Part shown: piece after piece, positions 48,019-60,000 of the stretch
Numbering within the stretch: position 1 is the stretch's first letter
Layout: every line of letters begins with the position of its first letter
DNA from: Liolophura sinensis
Lineage: Eukaryota > Mollusca > Polyplacophora > Chitonida > Chitonidae
Assembly (NCBI RefSeq): GCF_032854445.1
Contig: NC_088295.1
Location: forward strand, 60,433,249-60,493,248
Length of the DNA: 60,000 bases
Direction: 5' to 3'
Translations under genes and position numbers: made by a program
The notes under the pieces: model-generated
The model's input: the letters and a program-made list of their open reading frames with translations, nothing else
Told to the model about the DNA's origin: nothing
The model's database searches: none

Positions 48019-49876
48019 TTTGTTGAACAGCCTGATATTCTTCCACATTTTACTGGTTAGCGCATGTGTAGTAAAATTGTATCAGTGGAATGGTATTAAT
48101 ATTGCTTCGACCATGCCATCTTTGAGGGCAAATTAATGAATTGCGGGTATGGATATTGTTATGATGATTAGAACGCACGGACGCGTGTGTCAGTTTATCA
48201 TTTTGCTCAAAAATAGAGGGCCTATATCCGTGGTAAAAAAACATCACCGTGATTTGAAGTTTCTGAGATAATTGCTATATGAAAGTATTTATTTCCCATT
48301 TTTCTTCGTTTGCTAAACTAGAATATATGTAGTAAAAACAGAAAAAGCAATCAAGTCATATTTCTAGTTTGTATAATTTTGAGCAGTTTGAGTATTGAGT
48401 AAAATGCACATATCTTACACATAAACTGTTTTAAATCGTTAAGATTTTTCATTTCCCACAAGTTACACGTCTACGGGCAACACATTTTCACAGCAGCGTT
48501 CCCAGCCTTTCCCAGTGACACAAAGTTATAAGTACATATGTAGAAAATTTGATAAGTTACACGAAATCAGCAGAGCGACCCAGCTGCTGCTCATCAGAGT
48601 TATTATTGATGTCATTATGCGTTAAGATGCTATTTGTTGAAAAGTATTAGGCGCAAATGGTTAAGATGGTGTCATGTATGCGTGGCAAACACAAGTTTTA
48701 CTTGCAGAAGATTCCTGCTTTCTGTTGAAAGTACATTTAATTAAGATGATATATGTGTTGTTGTAGGAAGAGAATTGAATGTACTCCTCCCAGGTGTGAT
48801 ATTTACCAATAGAAACAATTTCAGGATTTCATTAAGAGTGTGCAGTCATGCATGGCACAGAGGGTTGAGAACCCTTAAGTACTGATATGACGAAACGGTG
48901 GAAATGGCGAAAATGCCCGATACATGAAGGGATATTGCTTTAATGGGCTTTTGTGACCCTTTCTATTGCTCACCATAATATATATCATGATTAGAGCGGC
49001 AGTATTCCACTTGTCGTCTTCAAATCCTCAGAGGGCTGTTTCCCAATGGGACCGTAATGTTACGCCGGCCTAGTCACCATGGCGACAAAATGACAGCATA
49101 CGTCGCCTTGGTGCTTGCGACCAGCCTAACGCCACGGCCGCTCCAAGAATCATCTGAACTTTGCTTGTATTGTGTTACATGTGGTAATTAGTACTTTGCC
49201 ATACTGTTCCAGGGCATTTCAGAATGGTTTGATGTGTGACGTCACTGGCCCCCAATGACGTGTGGATGCACACATTTGCGTAATAAACTTCTGATAATGT
49301 ACATAGTTTACATAGATTTTAACTTAGCATGCTCTTTTCCGGAGAAAGAATGTAAAGACTGTCCTGTTATGGCAGATTTTAAAGTTTAGCTGGAAAATAG
49401 TATTGAAAATGTGGGCGTTGGAAATCCGTGGTTTGTTGCAGAAATCATGTATTTTTTCTTGGCGATTATTGTTTAAAATTCTGTCAGTAACGGAACATTT
49501 CCTCGTTGTGCTATTATAACCATATATAATAAAAATTATATATTTAAAAGTAACGGCTGTTGGAAAATTATTTTCTCTATCTTATTTCTCTTCTCTCTGC
49601 TATGGTTCATACCTTAGCGGCCAAGTTTAATATCTTGTTTGTTTTACTTTTTTGTTTGTAAACTTGCCCAGGGTTTAAGACAACTTTCATTATTTTTATA
49701 CCGATCATGCACCTACACATCAAAAATGGCTGTCTGGCTGGCTGGCTGGCAGAAAAAAAAGACTCTATGTGCTAAAATACTCAGAATAATGATATCAATT
49801 TATATTCCCTGCCCCCGCCCCCAGAAAATTGAAAGTGATGAAAAGGTACTGATTTCGAGTTGCAATTATGTTATGA
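48019..49876. other. TPH 3'UTR and downstream gene-free stretch
   Basis: Apart from the candidate polyadenylation signals no feature is seen. Confidence 0.4.
49282..49287 (+). terminator. Candidate TPH polyadenylation signal AATAAA
   Basis: This is the first canonical AATAAA I noticed on the + strand after the TPH stop (about 1.26 kb of 3'UTR). A second lies at 49528-49533. Which one is used cannot be decided from sequence alone. Confidence 0.4.
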
Positions 49877-50123
49877 CTTATTTAGTTATTTGATTGGTGT
49901 TTTACGCCATACTCAAGAATATTTCACTTATACGACGGCGGCCAGTGTTATAATGCTTGGAAACCTGGCAGAGCGGTGGGAAAACCCACGACCATCCACA
50001 AGTTGTTGCACATCTTCCCACATACGACCGGAGAGGAAGCTGGACTGAGCTGGACTTGAAATCATGGCGACCCCATTGGTAAGAGCGCTGGGGTGCTCAC
50101 CCTCTTGGCCACGGATGCCCCTG
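49877..50123 (-). mobile_element. tRNA-derived SINE, family A, full length
   Basis: On plus: tttagttatttgattggtgt, gaatatttcacttatacgac, cacgaccatccacaagttgt, then tggacttgaaatcatggcga and the end ttggccacggatgcccc. Confidence 0.9.
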
Positions 50124-50254
50124 TAAAGAAATTATACGTTTGTTTGTCAGACCGTAGGTCGCCAACTATGGGGAAAACATTGTGCGTGTGAGTGATGAAG
50201 ATTTGTGCATAGGCTAATGGCCTAGAGCTAATGGCCAATCTGTAAAACCCTGGA

Positions 50255-50390
50255 ACCTACGGATGGTCGTGTGTTTCCCCCGGGCTCAGCCTGATTTCCT
50301 CCTATCAAAATGCTGGCCACCGTCGTATTTATACTTATAAGTGAAATATTCTTGAATAGGCGTAAACACCAATCAAATAAAAAGTTAATA
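50255..50390 (+). mobile_element. SINE family A, 3' half
   Basis: acctacggatggtcgtgtgt, ctggccaccgtcgtatttat with a small insertion, and caccaatcaaataaaaag. Confidence 0.85.
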
Positions 50391-50576
50391 AATTAAACAT
50401 TTGGTGATTATCAAGATCCTGGAATTTAAAATTATTCGTCTTTGCTAAAGGTTCTCGCTTTGTAGTTGAGGAATCTCTGAGAATACTTTCTAGTTAGGAC
50501 AGGATAGTATAGTCGTCGCTCACAAGTCCAGCACTCAGCGTATAATATATCCAGAGGATTTGAGTGGATAAGATTC

Positions 50577-50793
50577 GAGTTTAACGCGGTGCTCAAAAAT
50601 ATTTCACTTATACCACGGCGGCCAGCATTATAGAGGGAGGAAACCGGACAGAGCCCGGGGGAATCCCACGACACAGGATGCTGGCATACATTCTCACGAA
50701 CGACCGTAGAGGAAGTCAGCATGAACTGGACGTGAACTCACGGCGTGGATATTGTGTTAAAGTAGCACACTAATCACCAGGCCACGGAGGCCC
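50577..50793 (-). mobile_element. SINE family A, lacking its tail
   Basis: On plus: aaaaatatttcacttatacc, cggcggccagcattatagag, gagcccgggggaatcccacg and the end caggccacggaggccca. Confidence 0.88.
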
Positions 50794-51420
50794 ATATATC
50801 CTGAAATACTGGATAAAAGTATATATACCGTGGGGAGATTTTGCGCCTCAATGTTTAAGTCTGCGGTAAATACTGATTTTCATGAACTCTTTCACCCTTA
50901 ATTTGTAGTGACTTGCAGAGACATCACGTTACATAACCGCGAATCCGAAATTGATTACAACTGTTAAAGGAGAAAAAAACTTTAAAAAAAATGACACTAT
51001 AGGCTAAAAAGAGCACATTTTTTTCTATCTGGTGGTGCCTGCTGCATAATTTGGCGATTTTTCCTCGCCATACACGTAAAGCCTGAAAACAGCAAAGCTG
51101 GCATAAATCGTGTCCTCCATATTTAACACCCTCTAATTTATGGTGGGGAAGTCTTGCCTCTCAGCTAATGAGAGTCGTTAAAACTGCCGGCTTGATCTGT
51201 ATACTCGGAACGTACGTCCTACATTCCGGTTTCCCGATCGTCAAGCGGAAAACGAACTGTACTGTTCGCTACCTTCTGAGTTCAATCGGAAATGTACGAA
51301 CTGCACTTCGGCGGTTTCCGACACACACATTTACTTTAGCTGTATCATTACATACACACACTGACTTTAGCTGAACCTAACATCCATGGGTACCCTGATT
51401 TTAGTTGTACCATTACATCC
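50794..51420. other. Gene-free stretch
   Basis: No gene seen. Confidence 0.35.
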
Positions 51421-51422
51421 AA

Positions 51423-51724
51423 TGACTATACTTCACATTCTAATGTACCCTGATTTTAACTATACCTTTACATTCATACATACCTTGATTTTAGCTGTAC
51501 TCTGACATCATGCTGGTGTTCATTCCATTGGTGTCTGTCCATTTACAGCCTTTTGTTTACGAAAAAGTGATCCATTGACTATACTTCACATTCTAATGTA
51601 CCCTGATTTTAACTATACCTTTACATTCATACATACCTTGATTTTAGCTGTACTCTAACATCATGCTGGTGTTCATTCCATTGGTGTCTGTCCATTTACA
51701 GCCTTTTATTTACGAAAAAAGTGT
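51423..51724. repeat. Tandem duplication of 153 bp
   Basis: tgactatacttcacattcta (51423 and 51576) through tttacgaaaaa is repeated with only a few differences, so it is recent. Inside, taccctgattttarctrtac is itself a shorter recurring motif. Confidence 0.93.
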
Positions 51725-52595
51725 CAGGTGATTCTGTACATTCACATACGTAAGCAATTGGCTATAAATTTTCTGCCAACAGGCTGTGTCTGTAAAAGCC
51801 CATACATCCAGCAAACGTTACTGGGGTACACACTATTTGTCAGTCACAGCTATGGTCAGTTTCGCTTCTTGGGGTGCAGAGTGTGTTGTGATGAGGCCGA
51901 TCATTGCCTTGCCATACCAGGTCCGGTCCTTCTCTGGAAATACTGGTGCCGCCCATTATTCAAGAGACAAATGGTGTACACATATTTAACAACATGATGT
52001 GCTTTGTAGCTAAAGTATCGTAGCGCGATTGTAACTATTTCTCATTTCACCAGTCCGTGGTCAACGCTAAGTTATATTGTAACGAAGCTGTGTTGTGTTT
52101 TATACGCTTTGTTGTATTTCTACATGTGTGAATTCATCCATCAAAGGCCTGTTAGTGCAGCAGTCGCATATCGCACCTGCTGTAACTTCCAAGACAACAT
52201 GTCGTGAAGAGACACACTTCACGCATCATGATGAATGAACTTGGCCTCGTGTTGCGACTGCTTTTGAAAACGTGCAGGGGAGTCCACACAGTAGGTGACT
52301 TCTCAACTGACAGTCTAATGTCAACGGATGTTCCGTTGTAAAATATTCGCGTCACACACACACGGTTTTATTTGTACATATGTACGAGATACAACATCAT
52401 GGCTCCCCGGAGTAAGACTTGGTCAACTGACCCGTTCAGGACAGAAAATACGGGTTACACTGAGCATAGGCAGCGTCTAGATCTCTGCTTATATACATAC
52501 AGACACGCCTAAACTTGCCATGCCATTTGTTGTTTTCATCGCTCGTCATAATCCTGTGTAAAAGTTATTTGTGCATACAAACAATACAGCTTAAA
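51725..52595. other. Gene-free stretch
   Basis: Several open frames on both strands without recognised family. Confidence 0.3.
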
Positions 52596-52918
52596 AGGAG
52601 TGAGTCAGTGTTTGGGGTTTAACGTAGTACTTAACAATTTTTCAGAAAGGAATCCTTAAAGCGCATGTAATATGCCTCCTTGTTGGAGGACGGATTTCCA
52701 CTACTCTTTCATCTACTGCTGCTTCACTAGCCGACGGCAAGTGAGCCGCCCAGTCAACGACATTATACTGATACGGGTCAACCAGTCGTTGCTGAACGCC
52801 AAGCGAGGAAGTTACAATTTCCTATTTTAAGGTCTTAAGTGTGACCCGACCCAGGATTGACCCTGGATTTACCGCTCCCAAAGCGGACGCTCTACCAACT
52901 GTGCTATCGGGGCCGGTC
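52596..52918 (-). mobile_element. tRNA-derived SINE, family B, near full length
   Basis: The minus-strand head starts ccggccccgatagcacagtt and has an A box (tagcacagttggtagagcg) and a B-box-like gggtcaatcctggg. On plus the distal end is gtgagtcagtgtttggggtt. Confidence 0.88.
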
Positions 52919-53001
52919 AGTTTAAAAGGAAGCAAAGAAAAGGAAAGGAAATAATAGACAGAAGAAAAACGTAACACTGAAAATCATAATTCATATCTAG
53001 T

Positions 53002-53235
53002 GCTTGCGAAGCAGTTTAGCATGCTAGCGCAGCACAGTGACACAGGCGCCTCTCACCAATGCAATGGTTGTGAGTTCCCGCCCTGCTCATACTGACTGCC
53101 TCTCAGGTCGTACCTGGGAAAATCTTCCAGCAATCTTCCAGGCTCTACCCAATTTTCTCCCACCATAATACTGACCGCAGTTGTATAAATGGAATATTCT
53201 TGACTACGGCGTAAAACGTCAATCGAAAGAATCAA
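53002..53235 (+). mobile_element. SINE family A, diverged, near full length
   Basis: agtttagcatgctagcgcag, ctctcaccaatgcaatggtt, ttctcccaccataatactga and cttgactacggcgtaaaacg. Confidence 0.85.
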
Positions 53236-53427
53236 TATCACTATTCACTGAAATGCTATCACCTCTAAAAGTATAGTGATGTGAATTTCCCTGCTATTGC
53301 CCATGATATAAACAAAAAGTCAGTTCTTTTTTACTCAACCTTTACTTTCTTAGGTTCCTCAGTTGCAGTCAAGTATATTGTAATGCATTCATATAATACT
53401 TTAGACACAAGATTTCAATTTTCTGTG

Positions 53428-53545
53428 CAACTTGCGGATGGTCGTGGGTTTCCCCCGGGCTCTGTCCGGTTTCCACCCACCATAATGCTGGCCACCGTCG
53501 TATAAGTGGAATACTCTTGAGTACGGCATAAAACCCCAATAAAAA
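53428..53545 (+). mobile_element. SINE family A, 3' half
   Basis: cttgcggatggtcgtgggtt, ccataatgctggccaccgtc and cttgagtacggcataaaacc. It lies about 100 bp from the end of the esterase pseudogene. Confidence 0.88.
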
Positions 53546-53648
53546 ATCCATTTTCTGTGACATTAAAGGACGCTCAGACGCCTTTGTTACATTCTATAGG
53601 AGCCGGCTCTTTTCGGTAAATTGCCATTTGTTCAGGGAAATAATTTGC

Positions 53649-56010
<2,362 letters not shown>

Positions 56011-56127
56011 TGAACAATTTTTGTTGTAACTTGACCTCGCAGAAGCACAGCTGGTATAAACGTAATCAACTGAAGCAATTACATTATTTTATCCTTGATC
56101 TGAAAAAAAAATCACACGGTTGTATGC

Positions 56128-57698
56128 ATGGTTGGTGAGCTGGTTGGTTGATTGCTTAGTACATGTGGGTTGATGGGTTGGTTGGTTGTTTGATTGCTTA
56201 GTACATGTGGATTGGTGGGTTGGTTCGTTGATTGCTTAGTACATGCGGGTTGGTAGGTTGGTGGGTTGTTTGATTGCTTAGTACATGTGGGTTGGTAGGT
56301 TGGTGGGTTGGTTGATTGCTTAGCACATGTGGGTTGGTAGGTTGGTGGGTTGGTTGATTGCTTAGCACATGTGGGTTGGTAGGTTGGTAAGTTAGTTGAT
56401 TGCTTAGAACATGTGGGTTGGTATGTTGGTTGGTTGGTTGATTGCTTAGTACATGTGGGTTGGTAGGTTGGTGGGTTGGTTGATTGCTTAGTACATGCGG
56501 TTTGGTAGGTTGGTGGGTTGGTTGATTGCTTATTACATGTGGGTTGGTAGATTGGCGGGTTGGTTGATTGCTTATTACATGTGGGTTGGTAGGTTGGTGG
56601 GTTGGTTGATTGCTTAGTACATGTGGGTTGGTAGGTTGGTGGGTTGGTTGATTGCTAAGTACATGTGGGTTGGTAGGTTGGTAAGTTAGTTGATTGCTTA
56701 GTACATGTGGGTTGGTATGTTGGTTGGTTGGTTGATTGCTTAGTACATGTGGGTTGGTAGGTTGGCTAGTTGGTTGATTGCTTAGTACATGTGGGTTGGT
56801 AGGTTGGTGGGTTGGTTGATTGCTTAGCACATGTGGGTTGCTAGGTTGGTAAGTTAGTTGATTGCTTAGTACATGTGGGTTGGTAGGTTGGTAAGTTAGT
56901 TGATTGCTTAGCACATGTGGGTTGGTATGTTGGTTGGTTGGTTGATTGCTTAGTACATGTGGGTTGGTAGGTTGGTGAGTTGGTTCATTGCTTATTACAT
57001 GTGGTTTGGTAGGTTGGTGGGTTGGTTGATTGCTTAGTACATGTGGGTTGGTAGATTGGCGGGTTGGTTGATTGCTTAGCACATGTGGGTTGGTAGGTTG
57101 GTGGGTTGGTTGATTGCTTAGCACATGTGGGTTGGTAGGTTGGTAAGTTAGTTGATTGCTTAGCACATGTGGGTTGGTATGTTGGTTGGTTGGTTGATTG
57201 CTTAGTACATGTGGGTTGGTAGGTTGGTAAGTTAGTTGATTGCTTAGAACATGTGGGTTGGTATGTTGGTTGGTTGGTTGATTGCTTAGTACATGTGGGT
57301 TGGTAGGTTGGTGAGTTGGTTCATTGCTTATTACATGTGGTTTGGTAGGTTGGTGGGTTGGTTGATTGCTTAGTACATGTGGGTTGGTAGATTGGCGGGT
57401 TGGTTGATTGCTTAGCACATGTGGGTTGGTAGGTTGGTTGGTTGGTTGATTGCTTAGTACATGTGGGTTGGTAGGTTGGTTGGTTGGTTGATTGCTTAGT
57501 ACATGTGGGTTGGTAGGTTGGTTGGTTGGTTGATTGCTTAGTACATGTGGGTTGGTATGTTGGTTGGTTGATTGATTAGTACATGTGGGTTGATAGGTTG
57601 GTTGGTTGGTTGGTTGATTGCTAAGTACACGTGGGTTGGAAGGTTGGTGGGTTAGCTGATTGCTCAGTACATGTGCGTTGGAAGGTTGGTAGGTTGAT
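56128..57698. repeat. Minisatellite, 42-bp unit, about 37 copies, with higher-order structure
   Basis: The unit is close to gttgattgcttagtacatgt followed by gggttggtaggttggtgggttg. Because 42 is a multiple of 3 the minus strand stays open for 406 codons (56198-57418), a 14-residue repeat HVLSNQPTHQPTNP. Variant units recur in order (RQS, then KP, then NEP or NQP, then NQH, then LTY): the variant gtagattggcgg occurs at about 56548, 57050 and 57386, that is 12 and 8 units apart. This shows block duplication. The open frame has no signal peptide or composition that argues for a real protein. Strand bias is G/T-rich on plus. Confidence 0.95.
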
Positions 57699-57744
57699 TA
57701 ACTTATTGGCCTTCTCCGAGGCTTTATCAGGTAGTTTACAAGGT

Positions 57745-57852
57745 GCGTCAGCTACTTTTCAAACAGTTTTTGTCCGGTTGCCTCGAACCATAATCTTGAC
57801 CACTTTCGTATAAGTGATTTTTGTCTGCGGAGGTAAACACCATTTAAATAAA
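57745..57852 (+). mobile_element. Diverged SINE 3' end
   Basis: gtccggttgcctcgaaccat, aatcttgaccactttcgtat and gtaaacaccatttaaataaa match the family A 3' half with many changes. It follows the 42-bp array. Confidence 0.55.
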
Positions 57853-58133
57853 AAGGTGATATTACTGACACATACCTTATGTTTAATGCGCAGGTGGAGG
57901 ATTTAGGAATACTTTGTCAAGTAACTAAACATTGTTCTGATTTACAGCTGCAGCCGAGAATGTATGACTTACTTCTTGCAACTACTTCCTGATCAGTGCA
58001 ACATGCAAATTTTAGGTTCGCACGTATACTGCATATAGCATATGAGGTGAAAGTGTTTTCCTAACACTGAATTCCATCAAGACTGATTAGCACTGAAAGG
58101 AGCTAAATAATTAAATATATACATAGCGGAAAC

Positions 58134-58212
58134 CAAGCCACACAGTCACACTTGCATGACAGTACATATGATAAGCCAATCCACACGATCACATTATCAT
58201 GGCACTAACAAC
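58134..58212. repeat. Left part of the 39-bp minisatellite
   Basis: Two diverged units (ccacacagtcaca and ccacacgatcacattatcatg) are of the same kind as the array at 58563-58980. A SINE now separates the two parts. Confidence 0.7.
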
Positions 58213-58562
58213 GAGTGAGTGCTTGAAGTTTGATTTTGCACTTTACAATTTTCAGTCATTTGACGACGAAGGAGCTCTTAGAGTGCATGTAATGTGCCTC
58301 CTTGTTACAGGGCGGATTTCCGCCGCTGTTTTATCCAGTGATGCTTCACTGAGACGACTTACCGAGGGTAAGAAAGCCGCCTAACTCGAGCCATTATTCT
58401 GATACGGGTCAGTCAGTCGTTGCACTATCCCCTTAATGCTGAACGCCAAGCCAGGAAGTTACAGCTCCCTCTTTTGAGGTCTCAGGTGTGATCCAAACCA
58501 GGATTGTCCCTGGATCTACCGCCCGCGAAGCAGATGCTTTACCAGCTAGGCTGTCGCGGCCG
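58213..58562 (-). mobile_element. tRNA-derived SINE, family B, inserted in the 39-bp minisatellite
   Basis: The tRNA-like head is on the minus strand: GCCTAGCTGGTAAAGC (A box) and, after a short loop, GGGACAATCCTGG (B-box-like). It is near full length. The body contains TGCATGTAATGTGCCTCCTTG (read on plus) and the 3' end (plus left end) gagtgagtgctt. The sequence catggcactaa occurs at both junctions (58199 and 58567), but it is also part of the minisatellite unit, so it cannot be called a target duplication with certainty. Confidence 0.8.
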
Positions 58563-58980
58563 CTCACATGGCACTAAAACGAAGCCGACCACATTATCAC
58601 GGCACTACGACGAAACAGCCCATACAGTCACAGTATCATGGCACTAGAACGAAGCCGCCCACACAGTTACATTATCATGGCACTACGACTAAAAAGCCCA
58701 CACAGTCACCTTTTGATGGCACTAAAACGAAACCGCACACACAGTTACATTATCATAGCACTAAAACGAAGCCGCCCACAAAGTCACATGATCATGGCAC
58801 TAAAACGAAGCCGCCCACACAGTCACATGATCATGGCACTAAAACGAAGCCGCCCACAAAGTCACATTATCATGGCACTAAAACGAAGCCGCCCACACAG
58901 TCACATTATCATGGCGCTACGACGAAACAGCCCACACAGTCACATTATTACAACACCGCGAAAAGGCATTCCACATATTA
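58563..58980. repeat. Minisatellite, 39-bp unit, about 10-11 copies, open in two frames
   Basis: The unit is close to cattatcatggcactaaaac then gaagccgcccacacagtca. With 39 a multiple of 3, two plus-strand frames remain open: 58568-58981 (137 codons, HYHGTKTKPPTQS repeat) and 58638-58994 (118 codons, SHIIMALKRSRPH repeat). I read both as by-products of the unit length and not as genes. Confidence 0.92.
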
Positions 58981-59912
58981 ACATGTTACAATGATATATC
59001 GTGATTCCAGTGTCCTAGAGAATTATTCTGTGGAACAGGCGTGGTTTCTGAAATTGCATCTTTAAGGGTCTTTGAAAGACGGTTCACGGCTGAGCTGAAC
59101 TTACCAGCCTTTACCCAGTGCCCGACGGATATATTCCTGAAACTGTTCTGTGAGAGTCTAAAAAGCCGACAACGGCAGAAAAATTTTCTCTAGTAGTAAC
59201 CACCTAGTAGTCCTTTACTCGTCCGCCAGTTGTTTGTCTCTGGTGAGTTTTTGGAACTTTCGTTGGCTCAGTCGATACAGCAAGTCATGATGGGCAGATT
59301 AAGACCTACAAGACACCAATTACATGTAAAGGGGAACTCAGGGTGGGATAGCTCATCGAGTAATACAGTTGCTACAGTTACAGAGAGAAACAGTGAAATA
59401 TCTCATTCCTACACATAACACAAACACTTTGTCGTTGGTAATGATTGTAAAACCACTATTAGTAATATGGCTGGCCTTGATAAATTGTTGAAAAATATGG
59501 AATATTATTGACCGTTTACCCTGCGTCACTTGATGCTCCAGGTGAACGTGAGTGGGGTCTACTGCACACTAAAAAGGGGAACACCGAGACTACCAATGCA
59601 CTTGTAAATAGCATACGGGATTGATATGCACGTAGTGACCTAGTTTGAGGCATATCAAAAACGCAACATTACTTTAATCCTGCACGCACTCGAGCATGTA
59701 GGAAGCTTTTGTGCACACTGTTATGTATGACTATTTAACGTTTTCATGTACTGTTAGTCTGCGGACCTTTGTGAAAGCATAACAGGCCCTGTTTATATAT
59801 GTACAGTGGCGGACCTGGCCGAAAGCACCTTGTTCAAGGCTCTGTTTATTTAACTGGCTGTTCATTGGCTGTTAAACTCTGTGTTGAAAAATAGTTGAAT
59901 CCACCTGGCACG
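58981..59912. other. Gene-free stretch
   Basis: No gene or repeat seen, except a possible LTR start TGTTATG near 59720. Confidence 0.35.
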
Positions 59913-60000
59913 TATATAAGCCGTGTTTTCTGTGCAGAGGGGAGGTATTTTTGCTGCATCCACTGGGAGCCAGGAGAGTGTGAGACGCTCTCGTATCGAG
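59913..60000 (+). promoter_or_regulatory. TATA-type promoter or truncated LTR at the right edge
   Basis: TATATAAG at 59913-59920 is followed by a GC-richer, gag-rich stretch running off the window. Upstream, a TGTTATG at about 59720 could be an LTR start. Without the rest of the sequence, a gene promoter and an LTR cannot be told apart. Confidence 0.3.

Noticed and set aside
52850-52918. tRNA gene
   Set aside because: The tRNA-like sequence is the head of a SINE. A functional cloverleaf is not supported and the same head recurs in other copies.
56198-57418. 406-codon Pro/Thr/Asn repeat protein on the minus strand
   Set aside because: It exists only because the repeat unit is 42 bp. No signal peptide, no flanking exon structure, and the frame simply ends where units diverge.
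56128-57698. CRISPR-like array
   Set aside because: The units are contiguous without unique spacers and the context is eukaryotic.
58568-58994. Two overlapping repeat-protein frames
   Set aside because: Both follow from a 39-bp unit without stops in two registers. Nothing favours one of them as a gene.

Overview
This is an ordinary, intron-rich, repeat-rich piece of animal nuclear DNA. It is AT-rich, its long gene-free stretches carry many tRNA-derived SINEs, and its one certain gene is split into many short GT-AG exons. The SINEs (a tRNA-like head, a conserved central part and a tail of TTTATT/AATAAA repeats) are of the kind I associate with mollusc genomes, so a mollusc is my best guess for the host. 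I infer this from repeat style and did not test it. I see no prokaryotic genes, operons or CRISPR.

The core of the window is a tryptophan 5-hydroxylase gene (TPH, the rate-limiting enzyme of serotonin synthesis) on the + strand from 36293 to 48018. I could place twelve exons with matching splice phases. They give 469 residues, from the ACT regulatory domain to the stop codon. Only the short N-terminal exon(s) remain unplaced. Two exons (36293-36409 and 42081-42179) are not visible as ATG-started reading frames and were found by splice logic and family motifs. The introns hold SINEs, an LTR-like element and an antisense, broken RecQ-helicase fragment.

Left part (1-23 kb): a small gene for a secreted, disordered, highly N-glycosylatable acidic protein (promoter about 4708, CDS 5481-5981), with a broken paralogue at 11967-12458; a fold-back element (1842-1995); a probable solo LTR (9904-10823, minus strand); TA microsatellites; and, near 22.6-23.1 kb, two head-to-head candidate coding exons. 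One resembles a MARVEL-type membrane protein (minus strand); the other is unassigned (plus strand).

Middle (23-36 kb): mostly gene-free, with SINEs, a 17-bp tandem repeat (28.7-29.05 kb), a paired octamer motif and small tandem duplications.

Right part (48-60 kb): SINEs, a 153-bp tandem duplication, a carboxylesterase type-B pseudogene on the minus strand (53649-56010) that keeps its catalytic-triad motifs but has several frameshifts and stops, a 1.6-kb array of a 42-bp unit with higher-order structure, and a 39-bp array, open in two frames, that is interrupted by a SINE. A TATA-type promoter or truncated LTR lies at the right edge.

I found no convincing new multi-gene system. The most unusual items are the paired secreted-protein genes, the structured minisatellites and the gene remnants.
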